Source: Lichtheimia corymbifera B2541
Taxonomy: Eukaryota; Mucoromycota; Mucoromycetes; Mucorales; Lichtheimiaceae
Length of the DNA: 58,752 nucleotides
NCBI GenBank assembly: GCA_000697475.1
Contig: JNEU01000981.1
Coordinates: 1-58,752 of the forward strand
Reading direction: 5' to 3'
Part shown: positions 24,781 to 35,397 of the stretch, piece by piece
Layout: every line of letters begins with the position of its first letter
Position numbering within the stretch: position 1 is the stretch's first letter
The notes under the pieces: generated by a model
What the model saw: the letters and a program-made list of their open reading frames with translations, nothing else
Database searches by the model: none
What the model was told of the DNA's origin: nothing
Position numbers and translations under genes: made by a program

Positions 24781-25594
24781 CTAGCATTGTTCTAATCGTA
24801 AAAGCGTATTGGCTAATCGTGATACTTGGCTCATCTCGGAAGGATGACGAGGTAAAGAGGTTGGTTTTGCTGGAGTGAACATTTTTGAGTTGGTATCATA
24901 TCCCCATCCTAGTCCTTTTAATGCTAAAAGATCCATCTTAATAATCCAATTTCCATTTGATATCCCTCTCCCAAAACCCACATACCAGGAACAAGTTCCA
25001 TTTCAGACATCCCAAAGTATCGAGAAGCTGTGCCGAGATCCATATTCGTATACGTCTTTTGCAACACAATTGCCAGCTTGTCCCTCAATTTGTCTATAGT
25101 AGGTGACATGAGATGTGGATGATCCTTTGTTCATAACCTCCGTTTCTTACGCACCTCGTAGACTTTCGGCAAGTGGTAATACAAGCGGTGACCAATGATA
25201 AACCAATGCTTCATAAAACTCATCATAGCGTCGCTCCCACATGATCACGCACAACCGCCACGCAGCATCGATTTCATCACTACGTCTTTGAGCAGCAAGG
25301 ATCCGTTTTCGCAAGAACCGAGCACCGTTCCTTAAAAACAACTTTGAATACCTCTGCAAAGGAACACCTTTCTCGACACTTACAAGTCATCGACAATGGC
25401 ATACGCAAGCAGCAACACAGCATAGATCTCTTGAATGTTCAAATTCGCTGAAGGACTAGCAGCCATCTGCACATCTTTTGTCAGCTATCAGATAAAGAGA
25501 AGGGCTCTCATTGTACCTGAAGTTCGACACGCTCGCATGCCTTCACAAGTGCAGCATAGTCCTTGTTTTGGATAAGTTGTTGAATACCGTCCAT
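24781..25594 (-). CDS. CSN8: COP9 signalosome subunit 8 (CSN8)
   Basis: This is a PCI-type subunit of the COP9 signalosome, which deneddylates cullin-RING ubiquitin ligases. Five exons (25594-25517, 25466-25384, 25330-25155, 25093-24986, 24923-24781) give 195 aa, near the roughly 200 aa usual for CSN8. Family landmarks are ALVKACERVELQ at the N-terminus, the DDLNGARFLRKRI helix (compare DLNNARFLWKR in animals and plants), FYEALVYHWS, and the C-terminal ALKGLGWGYDTNSKMFTP winged-helix region. The start at 25594 (MDGIQQLIQ) is preferred over an in-frame Met at 25666 that would add a 24-residue hydrophobic leader unlike any CSN8. It converges tightly with the dehydrogenase, with stop codons only 22 bases apart, so the 3' UTRs must overlap. 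Confidence 0.88.
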
Positions 25595-28500
25595 AGCCAC
25601 GTCCACAAAGAAAAGAAAAAAGAGAACAAGTAATGCAAATAATCCTGCGTCCAACGACGCGTTCATTGCTATTTTTCAATGGCAGCCATCACCCCCACCC
25701 ACAACCATCCCACATTGTTTAACTGGTACACAGGTTTGTTTTTTGATATATAAAGATCCTTTATTTTTATAATCAACTGCTCAACATCTAATCCAATCAA
25801 GCCATCAGATGGGTTACCTATTGTCGAAATAGAAATGAGTACACTGAGCTTACAATCATCCAAAAAGATAATGAGCCACACCCCCATCACAGCAAAGAAT
25901 GCATCTCTCAGGTTGAAGACTGAAGTTTTTTTTATCATCAATACCCTTATGCGTGGTGCATGAAACTTGGTCATCATTGTGATGCATCACAAAGCCATGA
26001 TGGGATAGAACACATCATCAAGAAAAAGAATAAACACTTACAGTATGATCCTTTCAAAAGAATACAAGGGGGAGGGAAGAAACCTATAAAAGCTGAAGGA
26101 AAAGGTTAGAAAACAACGTTCCATTCAAACGCGTAGCTCTTGTCCAGCAAATGAATGCTGTATCAATGAAAAGATGTCAGAGTAAATAAAACTATTTTTT
26201 CTACACAGGACTTCGGAGAGATTCCCATTGTTATAGCACAAATCATCCTTTCATCTTTTCCTTGACATGCAATCATTACATAGGACAAGAGCCAAGAGTG
26301 TACTTACTGTGTGTGTATAAAGAAAAGGGGGTATGCAAGAAGAACAGACTTGGATCACGCTGCTGCCCGCTTGAAGGGGATTTATAAAGTTTTTTAGGCG
26401 GCTTATCCTTCACCAGTCACGAATCTTACCCAGCTAAGGATTCCGACAAGTTGGTACTGGACTTGCAGTTACGGACCCAGGAAATTCACTGCTAGCTTTT
26501 TGTAATCTCAGCAGCCCCATAAATAACACATACCACGTATTTAATCGCGAGGGCACTGTCTGCAAGCAGATGACCCCCGCTGATTTAGCCCTCAGCCAGG
26601 CATTGAAAGATTCATAGATTGCTGTCCCAATCTCCTCTGACAAAGTGAGCTTCGACGGACTCGCCCGTGCCGGCTATTACCGCCATACCTAAGACAGAGG
26701 CATAACGGCAATTCATATGGTAGATGGTCCTAATAATACATGTTGTCAAAACCAAAATAGCATTGACCACCATACTGTTTGTCAAACTTACCTTTGAAGG
26801 TACCAAAGAAAGGAGTCACAAGGCTCTCCGCAGCTGTAAAAGTGGATCTACAAGCTCCTGACCAAGCTCTTCCCAACAATCATAGTGCATCTCAGAACCC
26901 CGTGTTGTCAGCCCACATTGAGATGGTCAACTCAACATGGGTAAAAGAAAACTAGATATAGAATAAATGAGATCCTTTGTAACATGCTCCCAAGAAATAA
27001 AATGTACTTCCCTTCACTGATGCATAGTTTGTGATAAACCCACCTCATGAGCATGGTGTATAGCCTTCAATTCCAGGAGGAGAAACTTCATAAGCCATAT
27101 GCGCCAACAACAGTGTCAAAACGTAGGGACCAGACTATGCCTTCTCCTATGTAATATTGTCAGCGAATGATGTTATAGTGCTCATACACACCAACCCACA
27201 CTTATCTTGCGAGAAAATCAGAAAGCTTATCGTACCATTGGAACGGCTTGTGAGTGTGAGTGTGTGTGCGTGTGCGAAAAAAAAAAAGATGAAAGCAAAG
27301 AAAAAAGGTGCCGTAAAATAGCTGAACAGGTTTGCATCTTTTTGCTGCATGAGTGCGTCATCTCGTATCGTGTTGGGGGTGGTAGAGGGCGTGCACATCT
27401 GATTTCTTGCCTTGCGCGTAAACAATGTTTCACTCGAGATGTTTGCCTCTCTCTGAAGATAAGCATCAACAACATGCTACTTGTCACCACAGGGGCATCT
27501 CACTCTCGTTTGTACATCACCTATGGATTGCTCGTAATAAATAACAGCTTTGGATTACATTTTTTTGTATTATACATGGAGCATCGTACCAATCAGTGAC
27601 CACACGGGCACTCTTTTTCTCCCAAGCTATGCATAAAAACTATGTCATTGTTGTGATGGTAAAGGGTGTGTATATCTGATTTCTCGCCTTGGTGCAAACA
27701 ATGTTTCACCCGTGATGATGGGATGGACGCCTCTCTCTTAAGGTATGCATGAATAACATGACACTGGTGACATGACACTGGTGATGATGGATCACAGGTG
27801 CATCTCAAGCATTATCTACACATCAGCATTGACTTAATATCTCCTGGAAGCGTATCAGGAATGTAGCGAGCTAGATACCAAAAAGGCGAAGGTTTACGGA
27901 ATGGTGAATGATGATCATTCGATTTGAAAGCAACAGCGCTCACTTTTATGCATAACTAGAAACAAACATCCATTAGCAATTAGCATCAAGACGTCATAAG
28001 AATGATTCTCCCCCCACCCCTTGGATACCACAAAGAATATCGAGTATCGTTCATCCCTTGCAACACTCTCCCCTTCCATTCTCCACATGCAACTAAATGG
28101 CATATACTTGTACACCTATAACGTCTTGTCCTTTATTATTATTTTTTGCTTGTGAACAATCCTTGCAAATGGTAGAATGGCCTGCATATAGAAAAAGGTA
28201 GCTTGTTCAATACATAAGATCCATTATGCTTTTTGTATCCATACCTTACCTAGTAATCTAAGATCATGGTGTTCGTTTTTTCATTTCATCCCAAAGTTAC
28301 TGTTTTCCGAGTCAAGAGTCCTTGCAAGTGGGTTGGTAGCCGCATTTTACGCGGAATGGCCAACATCTCCTCCCAGGCTGATCTACCGGGATTCACGGAT
28401 ACCATGGAAACCGGTCTAACTGAGAGCCAAAGAGCCAAAGAGCTAAACAAAATCTTAGTATCCTACCTCGTCACTGGCTGCTCCCATGCACTCCTTTGGG

Positions 28501-29872
28501 TCTCCCAGTCCCTGTAGACAAACAAGTGAGTGTTAAAAGTGGCACAGCAAAATTGACTTACTTTGGGCAAAAAAAGGAGAAGTATGGACAACACGAAGGC
28601 ATTGCGGGTCGATCGAATGCGTTGCGAGCAAAAGGAGGTGGTTGCCAAGGGAACGGCAGTAATTTCTCTCTGGTCGCTATGCTGCTGAATTTGACGTTGA
28701 AGCCTTCCATACAGGTATAAGAATTGGAGTTGTATACTAGAAAACTGCGGAAGAGCAAAGAACGTGTTGCTGAAAACTTTTCAGTTATTTTACATTCCCT
28801 GGGTGGGTATGTGTACTGGGCAATGCTGAGATCGGTGCATGGCTTCAAGAGGCGCCACCTCTCCCGGGCCAGACATCTTTTTGGCATCATACTCCTCGCA
28901 ACGTTTGGTTTTATCCAGCTGCATTCATATATGTCATTGACATGATGAAAAGAATGCTTAAAGCAACCTGTCTTGTTAATTTTGTTCGCCAATCGCCACG
29001 CTATCATCTGACATAAAGCTGATGCAGTGTTGTATGCCACCGTTTCCATGATTACATGATCAGACCCCAAATCGTGGTCATAATCTTTCGCATATCACAC
29101 TACTGGCTAACGTTAAGATCCTAATGGCCCTTAGTTTATATTACTGGATCCTTTCTTTTTACCGTGCAAATAGATATTTGAGATTGGTTGCCATGTCAAG
29201 GACACATGGCCGGTATCATTGTATCCAGGCTGATTGGCTGCTGCTATAGAGATCTTGCGTCGCAACTTGTATGGAATTATGTTTCTCGAGTGTGCAATTG
29301 GATTATCCTATGTTAATCTGCTCATGTTGTTGAGCGTTTATTTCCAGGCACAGGCTTCCCTCGTGCAACACGTGTTCAAATGCATATTTTTGTACACATA
29401 ATTCTGCACTCACTTTGATCACTAAAAATGTCCAGATCCAAGATATTAAAGTTTTCTCGTGATAGATGGATCGATGATCTTGTATTATATACTGATGTAG
29501 CACGTTGTAATGATTTCAACATCTAGTATCACTCTACTAAACTTGATTGGAAATACTGGTGATGCTATGTATGCAATCGAGCGTCTACTAAGAATAGCCA
29601 TATTGTATGTTTTGGTCAAGGCCATGCTTCACTATTATGTATCCTTTTGCATAACCGGACACTGCATGTACCAAGCTATATGTGAAAATTCTCTAGTACA
29701 CTCACGATACATCGACCCATGCACTATAGACAGCTATACGTTATATGTTTAACGGGGGTGTTTATTTACAATGTATGTTCTATGTATCTATCTGGATGCT
29801 GCTGATAAGAACGGACCGGGCGGGAGAAAATGATCTGCATTTGTCGTCTGCTTGTGTTTCTTCTTTTTCACA
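25595..29872. other. Gap of 4.3 kb with no recognised gene
   Basis: This is the longest gene-poor stretch of the core. It starts with the CSN8 promoter. It holds only short frames with no recognised domain, including 26434-26643, 28266-28517 and 28558-29070, whose composition does not look coding. A diverged direct repeat lies at 27330-27510 and 27605-27812. The right end must contain the promoter of the gene starting at 29873. It may be decayed transposon DNA or hold non-coding RNA, but I see no diagnostic structure. Confidence 0.45.
27330..27812. repeat. Diverged direct duplication, two units about 300 bp apart
   Basis: Units at about 27365-27510 and 27665-27812 share TCTGATTTCT(T/C)GCCTTG, AAACAATGTTTCAC, GCCTCTCTCT, AACATG and ACAGG(G/T)GCATCTCA in the same order. 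Weaker similarity extends upstream of both, to 27330 and 27605. Reading frames are not conserved. Confidence 0.65.
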
Positions 29873-30327
29873 ATGGGAAAATCCAAGGCCAAATGTATGT
29901 ACACCCCACTCTCTTTGTAACCGAGATCTTGTCTCATACTTTTTGCTTCAGTTACTAGCAATCCAAACAACGTGTCTCGCCATGCCAATTCCTCAATGTC
30001 GGTCGATGCTGTTGATTCCAGCAACTGTAAGTTCTCAAAAAGGTTTTCTCCCCGACGACGACGTCTTGTGGTTGACATGGAATCATTGTAGCCAAGCAAC
30101 GGATAGAACAAGAGCTTGATCTTTTACACGCAAGAAAACAAACCATTGATCTTTCGGCAGCATCCAGTGGCAAAGTGAAAAAGAAGAATGCAAAGAAAGG
30201 TGTCAATGCTCGACAACAAAAGAAGCTCGCCAAAGCCTTAGCGATTGCAGACAAGGAAGAATTCAAGGTGGAAAAAGCTGTTACCAAGGCCGAGAAACGC
30301 AAAGCTAGAAAAATGGTGTGGACATGA
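29873..30327 (+). CDS. Small basic protein, Alb1-like (60S biogenesis) candidate
   Basis: Three exons (29873-29894, 29952-30026, 30092-30327) encode 110 aa. The N-terminus is MGKSKAKF, followed by an Asn/Ser-rich stretch, and residues about 55-110 are very Lys/Ala-rich and helical (VKKKNAKKGVNARQQKKLAK, then KAEKRKARKMVW). This layout matches the Alb1 family, a nucleolar/nuclear shuttling partner of Arx1 in 60S ribosomal subunit export, but the sequence is low in complexity and the assignment rests on composition and the terminal KxxRxxW-like end. It could be another small nucleolar basic protein. It converges with the methyltransferase gene. Confidence 0.65.
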
Positions 30328-30743
30328 TATCATATTGCATGGAATTGGATCGCATGAAAATAAAAACAAGGAGACAATGAGTAAACTATACAAAACGAGT
30401 AATGGAAATTTTTGTACACCGAGGAAAGAGAGAGAAAATTTCACATGAAGGAGGTAGAAGAGCGAGGAGGGAAAAAGAGGGGGAGGTACCACAATCGAGA
30501 ACGCTGGGGTTATTGTTCACGGGAAGTATAATAGCGCGTGTGTGTGTCTGTATGTGCGTGGTTACAACATTCTTGTATGGGAAAACTTAGGGAGGTTTCG
30601 TGAGAACAAACAGCGGTGTGTGTATATCTCTACCCAACAACCAAGAAGGCAGGGGTATGTGCGTGGTGTGGCATGTGGCATGTGTGTGGGTGTGTGGGTG
30701 AGGACGTGCGAGTATAGTGCAATTAGGAAGGACTAAAAATATT
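30328..30743. terminator. Convergent 3' intergenic region
   Basis: This 416-base region lies between the stops of the Alb1-like gene (plus) and the methyltransferase (minus). It is rich in GTGTG tracts and has an A-rich stretch near 30360-30400. It must hold both polyadenylation regions. No gene is seen. Confidence 0.4.
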
Positions 30744-32090
30744 TCAAGCTTCTTTTTGGGCCACGTTAATGACAATCATCCATTTGGCTCCCGGAGGCTT
30801 TTGACATTCAGCTTCAAACTTGTCCAAAAACTTTGAGTATTGATCAGGTGGAATCCCTAATGGGCCGGCAAGGAAGGGTTGTGTGCTTTTAACAATGTTA
30901 CGTATATCCCAAAGAAATTCACGATTCAAAGGATCGGGCTTATCTGGAAACCACCGATGTTGATCATGCTTAGTTGAGGAAGAATGCGTTTAACAAACAA
31001 ACATACCTAAATATGTATCCCTTTGAATCGACGAGATAAAGTTGAAACCGGCCTCCTTCATTATAGATTCAAGTGTGAATGCAATATAGGGTTCCTGTCC
31101 CCGACTACGCATGACATCAATGACTAACAACAATAGGATAAGCAACGTGGTGGTGAATCCCCCTCCCTCCTCCTTCACCCCCTAATTATGCTACTTACAA
31201 GTTTTGCCGACCCAAAGACAAAAGTCATTGCCACGATCCATCATCCCAGATTCCAGACTTTGGAAGCAACCGCCAGGTTTGAGCACGCGTAGTATTTCTT
31301 TGAGAGCCGTTATCCACTCGTCTTTCCGTAATGCAAGCATCAAGAACCGCATATTAATGAAATCAAAGGTATTATCGTCAAAAGGAAGTCGCTCCAATAC
31401 ATTGCCGTGCATGAATTGAACGTTGGGTGGTCGAATGTCGCTGGGAAATACATTGCACATATCCACCCCAAATAGTTCGCAGTCAGGTCGCTCAGTCGCT
31501 ACATCCTAAAAGCATGGTGGGAAACGATCTTAATAACCTTATGTATATAATCAACTACAATGTCCGAGAAACAACTGACTCACCATTAACCACGTGCCCG
31601 GGCCACAACCCACATCCAAAATTTTAGCTCCTTCTTCAAGGTGGACTCGTTCCAAAGCTTCTTTTGCAATGTTTCTAGAATACGAGTCAATTTCTCTCTC
31701 GTTCTTGTATCGTCCTTGTTCATACTTACCCTTCAAATAATGCTTTAAGCGCAAAGTGTTGCTTTATGAATATGCTTGTTAATCACAAGGAATTATCGGA
31801 AAGAAACGCTTTTTATAACTCACTCCGATAAGCCTATCCATCTCCTCGTCGTCATTTGGTAACCAATAAATGGATTCAGTGATATTATGAAATTTGCGTC
31901 CTTGACGTACAATGCTGTCGTTCATGGAGCTTTGGCTTGATGTGATGGACGTGGTTTGTGAACATGATGGAACAGGGGTCGGTGGTGATTCAGCGGATGA
32001 TGGTTGTTTGTGTTGTTTTTTCCACTTCAAGACACTTTTACTGGTGCTAAAGCGGCCCTTGCGCGAATTGGTCGAGATCTTATTGCCCAT
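30744..32090 (-). CDS. SAM-dependent methyltransferase, fungal UMTA-like
   Basis: Six exons (32090-31824, 31761-31730, 31674-31584, 31505-31199, 31123-31007, 30943-30744) encode 337 aa. The N-terminal 60 residues are a basic, Ser-rich tail that starts MGNKIST, a possible N-myristoylation sequence (Met-Gly-Asn-x-x-Ser/Thr). The core begins with the fungal motif ESIYWLPNDDEEMDRLIGQH. Motif I is AKILDVGCGPGTWL, an acidic residue follows in LFGVDMCN, and motif III is LKEILRVLKPGG. This is the class I Rossmann fold of the type 11/UMTA family, common and expanded in Mucoromycota. The substrate is unknown; LaeA-like proteins share the fold but the sequence does not establish such a role. Confidence 0.9.
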
Positions 32091-32639
32091 TTTGTTTAAT
32101 AAAAAGGAAAGGGCAATCCAGCCATGCGGCTTTTATATATGCGTATGCAAAAATGTTCCACGAGGATTACGTATGTGCTGCCTCTCACTCTTTGTTCTGA
32201 TTCGAGTAATGAACAGAGGGGAGAATGAAGCAAAAACGGAAAGGGAGGGTGTTTATGAAAAGGAGAAAGCGGAAAGAGGGAGTGAAAACGGGCGGAGGCT
32301 TTTGACAGATGAATCCTTTCGTGCAGCACAACACATTCGGTGAAACGTTACACTTTGTATCCCACAACATTATGTTACACACGATAACCCAACCCAAAGA
32401 AGGGAGAGTGAGAGTGAGAAAGAAGACAAGGAGGTAGAGTAAGAGAGAGTTTTCTTGTTTCACCACCATCACAAAGTGGAGCGTCAATGTTATTATCAAA
32501 AAAGGTGTCTTTGGAAAACTACTAAACTTTTTTCTCACAACAATGGGAAATGTCCTGCTGAGCCTAATGTCATCCACCATTCTCTGCATATGAAGCATGT
32601 TAGTCCAATGTCCTCCCCCCATACAATGTCGTTCATATA
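32091..32639. other. Intergenic region between methyltransferase and TBC gene
   Basis: It holds the methyltransferase promoter side (TATATA-like sequence near 32132) and the TBC gene 3' region. No additional gene is supported; long frames here are antisense, low-complexity reads. Confidence 0.45.
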
Positions 32640-34180
32640 TTACCGTATGGCATCGGTGTTGGAAGTGATAATTGCAAGCGCCACTACGCCCGTACTGAGT
32701 AGTAACACTGACCACATGGCCGTATCTCGATGGTAAATCGCTCGTAATCGACCCAATATTTTCTGTGCACTGCTATCATGCATGCCGCTGGTATCCATAG
32801 GGAGCCGTTCTTCTGGTGACATGGCAATAATGTTGCATGCTTGTTCTCGTGATGCTTCCATGAGCCAGAGATCTTCATAGGTATTGATGGCTGATACTTG
32901 ATCAAGGCCAATCCCGCTTTCCCGCTGCAGTGACTTTGGCGGATATGCGGTTTCCAACTTTATCGCCCACTGGATCAAATGTTCAATGGGTATGTCTTGC
33001 GGTACTTTGCTCAACGTGGTATGAATCATGCTTGGATCACATTCCTCCATCAACACTTGTTTTCGCCGAGAGAGCACCAATGCAGCTGAAAGATATAATG
33101 GCATCAACGGATTCGAGCAAAGGAAAAGATCAAAGAGGCGTAGGATCTTGTTGACATCATCCAAGTCGTGGCTGAACCATGTAATCACCCAACTCAAGCA
33201 ATAATACGGCAAAACACCAGCTCTAGTTTAAAATCACCATCAGTCCATCCATGCATCATGCCTTCTTGGACCCATCCCACCTTACCCAGTGATATGCTCA
33301 TGTAATTCAGGGTCTTCTTTTTGTATCAGCGTATCCATCAGTGTGAGTTGCCTTAGGATAGGATCTAATGATTCTAACATCGCATCTGTGCTTGGCGGTT
33401 AAGGATGATTGATTAAGTCACACGTCATGTGCATGGTTGAAAAAGGGTGGGTGGATGGATGTGGAAATGAGAAAAAAGGATATCGTACAAAAAAGAGGGC
33501 CACATTTTCCATCAGAATGCCAGCATCCTTTTCGTTAAAGACCAATGCAAAGACAGAAGCAATATCATGAAATCCCTAAGAGTGGATGATGAGTAAATGC
33601 ATGGACCATGAAGGGGATCCCAATTACCTGGTAATAGTGCAATTTGGGATATGCACGTAACACATGCAAGATAACCGATTGTAGTTTACTTCGCAGCTGA
33701 TTTTTTGTCTTTGGCCTAATGTCTGGGATGATTCGTTGATATTTTTGAAAGCATGAAATCGTATCATAAATATTTACCCTTTGGGAACGTGTTGAATGAC
33801 CGTGCAACATCCAATGCAACTTGAGATTCATCCTTGTGTTTGTCTGCGAAAGGAACATGCGTTAATAAGCTATTGGGGGTCGTCTAGTTCAATAGTACCA
33901 TGAATGCTCTGCTGTCTGTTTTCATATCCAAGCAACGCTCGCCTACAAGGCACGTTATTATTATTCATACATTGGACAAGTGGTGTGTGTGTGTGTATAC
34001 TTACCACGCTTTTCTTCGGATGCTGTCATTGAGAAAACCACCCATCGTACGACCGAGATGTCTTAATGCTGCAATGTCGTTCTCCTTCAAGGCATCGTTG
34101 ATTTCAGCTATCTTTTTGGACGTTGCACTTGCTCCTTTCCGATGCCGTTTCGTAGCTGATTTAGTTCGACGTCGCGTCAT
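32640..34180 (-). CDS. TBC1D20: TBC-domain Rab GTPase-activating protein (TBC1D20/Gyp8 type)
   Basis: This protein stimulates GTP hydrolysis by a Rab1/Ypt1-class GTPase at the ER or early secretory membranes. Seven exons (34180-34005, 33942-33899, 33843-33778, 33722-33628, 33575-33484, 33387-33286, 33222-32640) give 385 aa, in frame throughout. The N-terminus is basic (MTRRRTKS). The TBC arginine-finger motif is LDVARSFNTFP and the glutamine finger is LHYYQGFHDI. The best family match is LSWVITWFSHDLDDV followed by LFDLFLCSNPLMPLYL, as in TBC1D20. A C-terminal membrane anchor (WSVLLLSTGVVALAII) is followed by a short tail, as in TBC1D20 and Gyp8. The intron 33388-33483 fits an AT-AC U12-type intron and splits an Arg codon in VRDAML. 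Confidence 0.93.
33388..33483 (-). other. Candidate U12-type AT-AC intron (96 nt)
   Basis: Read on the minus strand, the intron starts ATATCCTTTT and ends GCCAAGCAC. A branch site TCCTTAAC lies 11 nt before the 3' end. These match the minor-spliceosome consensus. A GT-AG choice (GTACGA at the neighbouring position with acceptor CACAG) breaks the reading frame, whereas AT-AC removal restores VRDAMLESLDP, which aligns with the LRDFMDPTM region of TBC1D20. Confidence 0.85.
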
Positions 34181-34883
34181 AATAAAAAAGAATAAATTCA
34201 AGCAAAGACTCGATGGTTGTTAGCCTTGTTGTCGCCGCTAGAAATCATTGATGCATTTTGGATCAAGCAATGCTGTTGCCAAGCCAAACTGAGCTGTCCC
34301 CCACCCCTTGAATCTTTATGCACATGATCGCGGTACCTCTTTTTACCAATACATGAAAATAGCAACCAAGTAATCATCCAATATCACTCACGCGTCTCGA
34401 TGACACAAAGTTCATTCACTTGTTGTACATGTCTGAATGTGTTAAGGCAACCTATCTTACGATTCCAGTTTCACAAAGGACGATTGGCGAGTGGGAGTAT
34501 TCAAGAGCAAAAGATGATCTTCTTTTTCTTTACAGTTGCACAGGTTTGGTGATCCAAGACTAGACATTTATGCAGCCGACTTGGGTATTACTCCCAAACA
34601 AGGGTGAGACGGCTATTAGTGGATTCACTAACCATATCTGCTGTATGCTTAAATGAATAAATGATGCCGGATCGATAGGTGGTTTTTGATCATAACGCTA
34701 TGGTTGCTTAATCGACATTGTTGCCATATATGGATGAAACAAGAATAAGCTCATATTAGTATATCAATACTCCCATCCTTGCCCATAAAAGATTGCCAAT
34801 CACATCCTGAATGTATTTCTCAATCACGACTCCATCAAATTTTGCCTTATTGACAACCTTTTATTATGATATAAATCCAGTTA
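34181..34883. other. Intergenic region between TBC and Asterix genes
   Basis: This region of about 700 bases holds the TBC promoter next to 34181 and the Asterix 3' region. No other gene is seen. Confidence 0.45.
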
Positions 34884-35397
34884 CTATGCTGCATTGGCAT
34901 TATCCATTGCACGTTTGTGCATCATATACATATTCAAATAGTAGGTGAACAAGGATACCAGGCCGAGACTAGAGAGAAATAATGATGAATCATCCATGCA
35001 TCTTTTCCAAATAGCAAATCATACTTACACAGCGCCACTAAATCCTACTGAATCATCGCGTTTGGTCTTGCGTGAATTGAGCATAGATGAAGCACCAAAG
35101 AAGGCAGCGATCCAAGGAAAGGCTTTGAACGAATTCTATCCTTTCATTGTCAATATCGATATAAAACGGAATTATACCAAGATACTTACGCGAACCATGA
35201 TACCACCCATACCTAAGAAACGAGATGGCCTATATAAGTATCTCTAATGGCGCGACCTCCATCGAAAAAAAAAGAGTCAACTCACCAACAGCAACAGCAA
35301 GGTTACCAGCGTAATCACTCGAGGGAGGGACATTGGAAGGCATATGGAATGGGACAATCTTGTCAGGCCGGCGAGGATCCATCTTGGATGAGGACAT
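34884..35397 (-). CDS. WDR83OS: Asterix homologue (PAT complex subunit, WDR83OS)
   Basis: This is a small ER membrane protein that, with CCDC47, forms the PAT complex chaperoning polar transmembrane segments in animals. Four exons (35397-35286, 35212-35190, 35135-35029, 34968-34884) give 108 aa, close to 106 in human. The N-terminus MSSSKMDPRRPDKIVPF matches the family's (S)DPRRPNKVLRY start. FPWIAAFFGASSMLNSRK matches the CAWVAVYCSFISFANSR region. A second membrane span (LVSLFTYYLNMYMM) is followed by a short cytosolic tail. Choosing the acceptor at 35135 rather than a nearer AG keeps the frame into FPWIAAFF. Confidence 0.9.

Noticed and set aside
25595..25666. Upstream Met giving CSN8 a hydrophobic leader
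   Set aside because: CSN8 is soluble and starts near the downstream Met. The hydrophobic stretch is read from a pyrimidine-rich leader on the minus strand.
28558..29070. 170-residue minus-strand frame
   Set aside because: Rich in Cys, Met, His and Arg with no pattern. There is no recognisable domain and no support from neighbouring exons.
34940..34960. GTATCCTTG on the minus strand, another possible U12 donor
   Set aside because: It lies inside the last Asterix exon, where the frame GLVSLFTYY must be coding, and no U12 branch site follows.
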